Shown: piece after piece, positions 32,756-33,002 of the stretch
How positions within the stretch are numbered: the stretch's first letter is position 1
How the letters are laid out: each line of letters opens with the position of its first letter
Source: an uncultured Collinsella sp.
Lineage (GTDB): Bacteria > Actinomycetota > Coriobacteriia > Coriobacteriales > Coriobacteriaceae
DNA: 33,002 bases
Reading direction: 5' to 3'
NCBI GenBank assembly: GCA_902496775.1
Contig: CABVCF010000010.1
Coordinates: 1-33,002 of the forward strand
Program-made: the position numbers and the translations under genes
Notes under the pieces: model-generated
What the model was told of the DNA's origin: nothing
Databases searched by the model: none
The model's input: only the letters and a program-made list of their open reading frames with translations

Positions 32756-33002
32756 AAAGGACGTCTCCCCTCAACCAAAGCCGAGACGGCTACAAACAAC
32801 AGCGGAAAGCCAAGTCACCAGCCCATCCGCAATAACATTTCAACAAGAACAAATATACCCAAAACCAAAGAAAGAGCCGCAATAAAAGCAGCTCTTCCAA
32901 CAAAGCAATTATCAGCGAAGACGCCCCTCCCTGGCCCACGGCACCCGGGCGAGACAAGCAGCGTCAACGTAGTCCCCGGCGCACCCGCCTATATCGTCCC
33001 GC
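32756..33002. other. Region upstream of fmt, no gene supported
   Basis: AT-rich stretch 32756-32911 probably holds the fmt promoter, but I cannot defend a box pair. On the minus strand one frame is open from the right edge to a TGA at 32912-32914 (about 29 codons, ending VPWAREGRLR). It could be the C-terminus of a gene outside the window, but it is too short to identify. Confidence 0.3.

Overview
The window looks like chromosome of a high-GC gut actinobacterium of the class Coriobacteriia, most likely Collinsella or a close relative. This is inferred from the GC-rich codon use, the glgB-glgP-glgC-glgD-glgA operon, Lys/Ala-rich enzyme tails and the general gene style; no 16S rRNA or other definitive marker is present. 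There are no insertion sequences, CRISPR arrays or phage genes.

Left block (1-14136, all minus strand): a Wzx/Wzy-type surface polysaccharide locus. In transcription order it encodes a NusG-family antiterminator, a membrane NDP-sugar 4,6-dehydratase (CapD/PglF type), an initiating phosphoglycosyl transferase, a GT4 glycosyltransferase, a hexapeptide acyltransferase, a second GT4, a DUF2334-type deacetylase, a third GT4, a Wzy-like polymerase, a TupA-like ATP-grasp protein, a Wzx flippase, a SerAT-like acyltransferase, a UDP-glucuronate 4-epimerase and (cut by the window edge) a UDP-glucose dehydrogenase. Many junctions overlap by 1-10 nt, so it reads as one operon. The middle genes (about 4860-11600) are visibly AT-richer than both flanks. 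Two genes carry coding-strand poly-G tracts (G9 and G8), the only G/C runs of eight or more that I found in the window. In the ATP-grasp gene the G9 tract sits exactly between two copies of a duplicated domain, and slippage in either direction creates an immediate stop after a complete single-unit protein. This suggests a phase-variable surface polysaccharide.

Middle (14137-16478): a long promoter/leader region for the polysaccharide operon, a tRNA-Ala(GGC) with its own promoter and terminator, and a small minus-strand operon of a HAD phosphatase/phosphoglucomutase-like gene and thiamine pyrophosphokinase.

Glycogen block (16479-29972, plus strand): a divergent control region with TGGTAAAAC-type operators, then glgB, glgP, glgC, glgD and glgA, followed by a separately transcribed GH13-GH77 (MalQ) fusion whose upstream region carries the same motif. 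GlgC/GlgD make ADP-glucose, GlgA polymerises it, GlgB branches it, GlgP releases glucose-1-phosphate, and the MalQ part disproportionates oligosaccharides. GlgB and GlgA both end in histone-H1-like Lys/Ala/Thr tails (about 80 and 300 residues). The GH13 half of the fusion appears to lack its catalytic nucleophile through a two-residue deletion.

Right end (29973-33002): an FmdB-type zinc ribbon gene, a long palindromic element between convergent genes, then rsmB and fmt on the minus strand, overlapping by ATGA.
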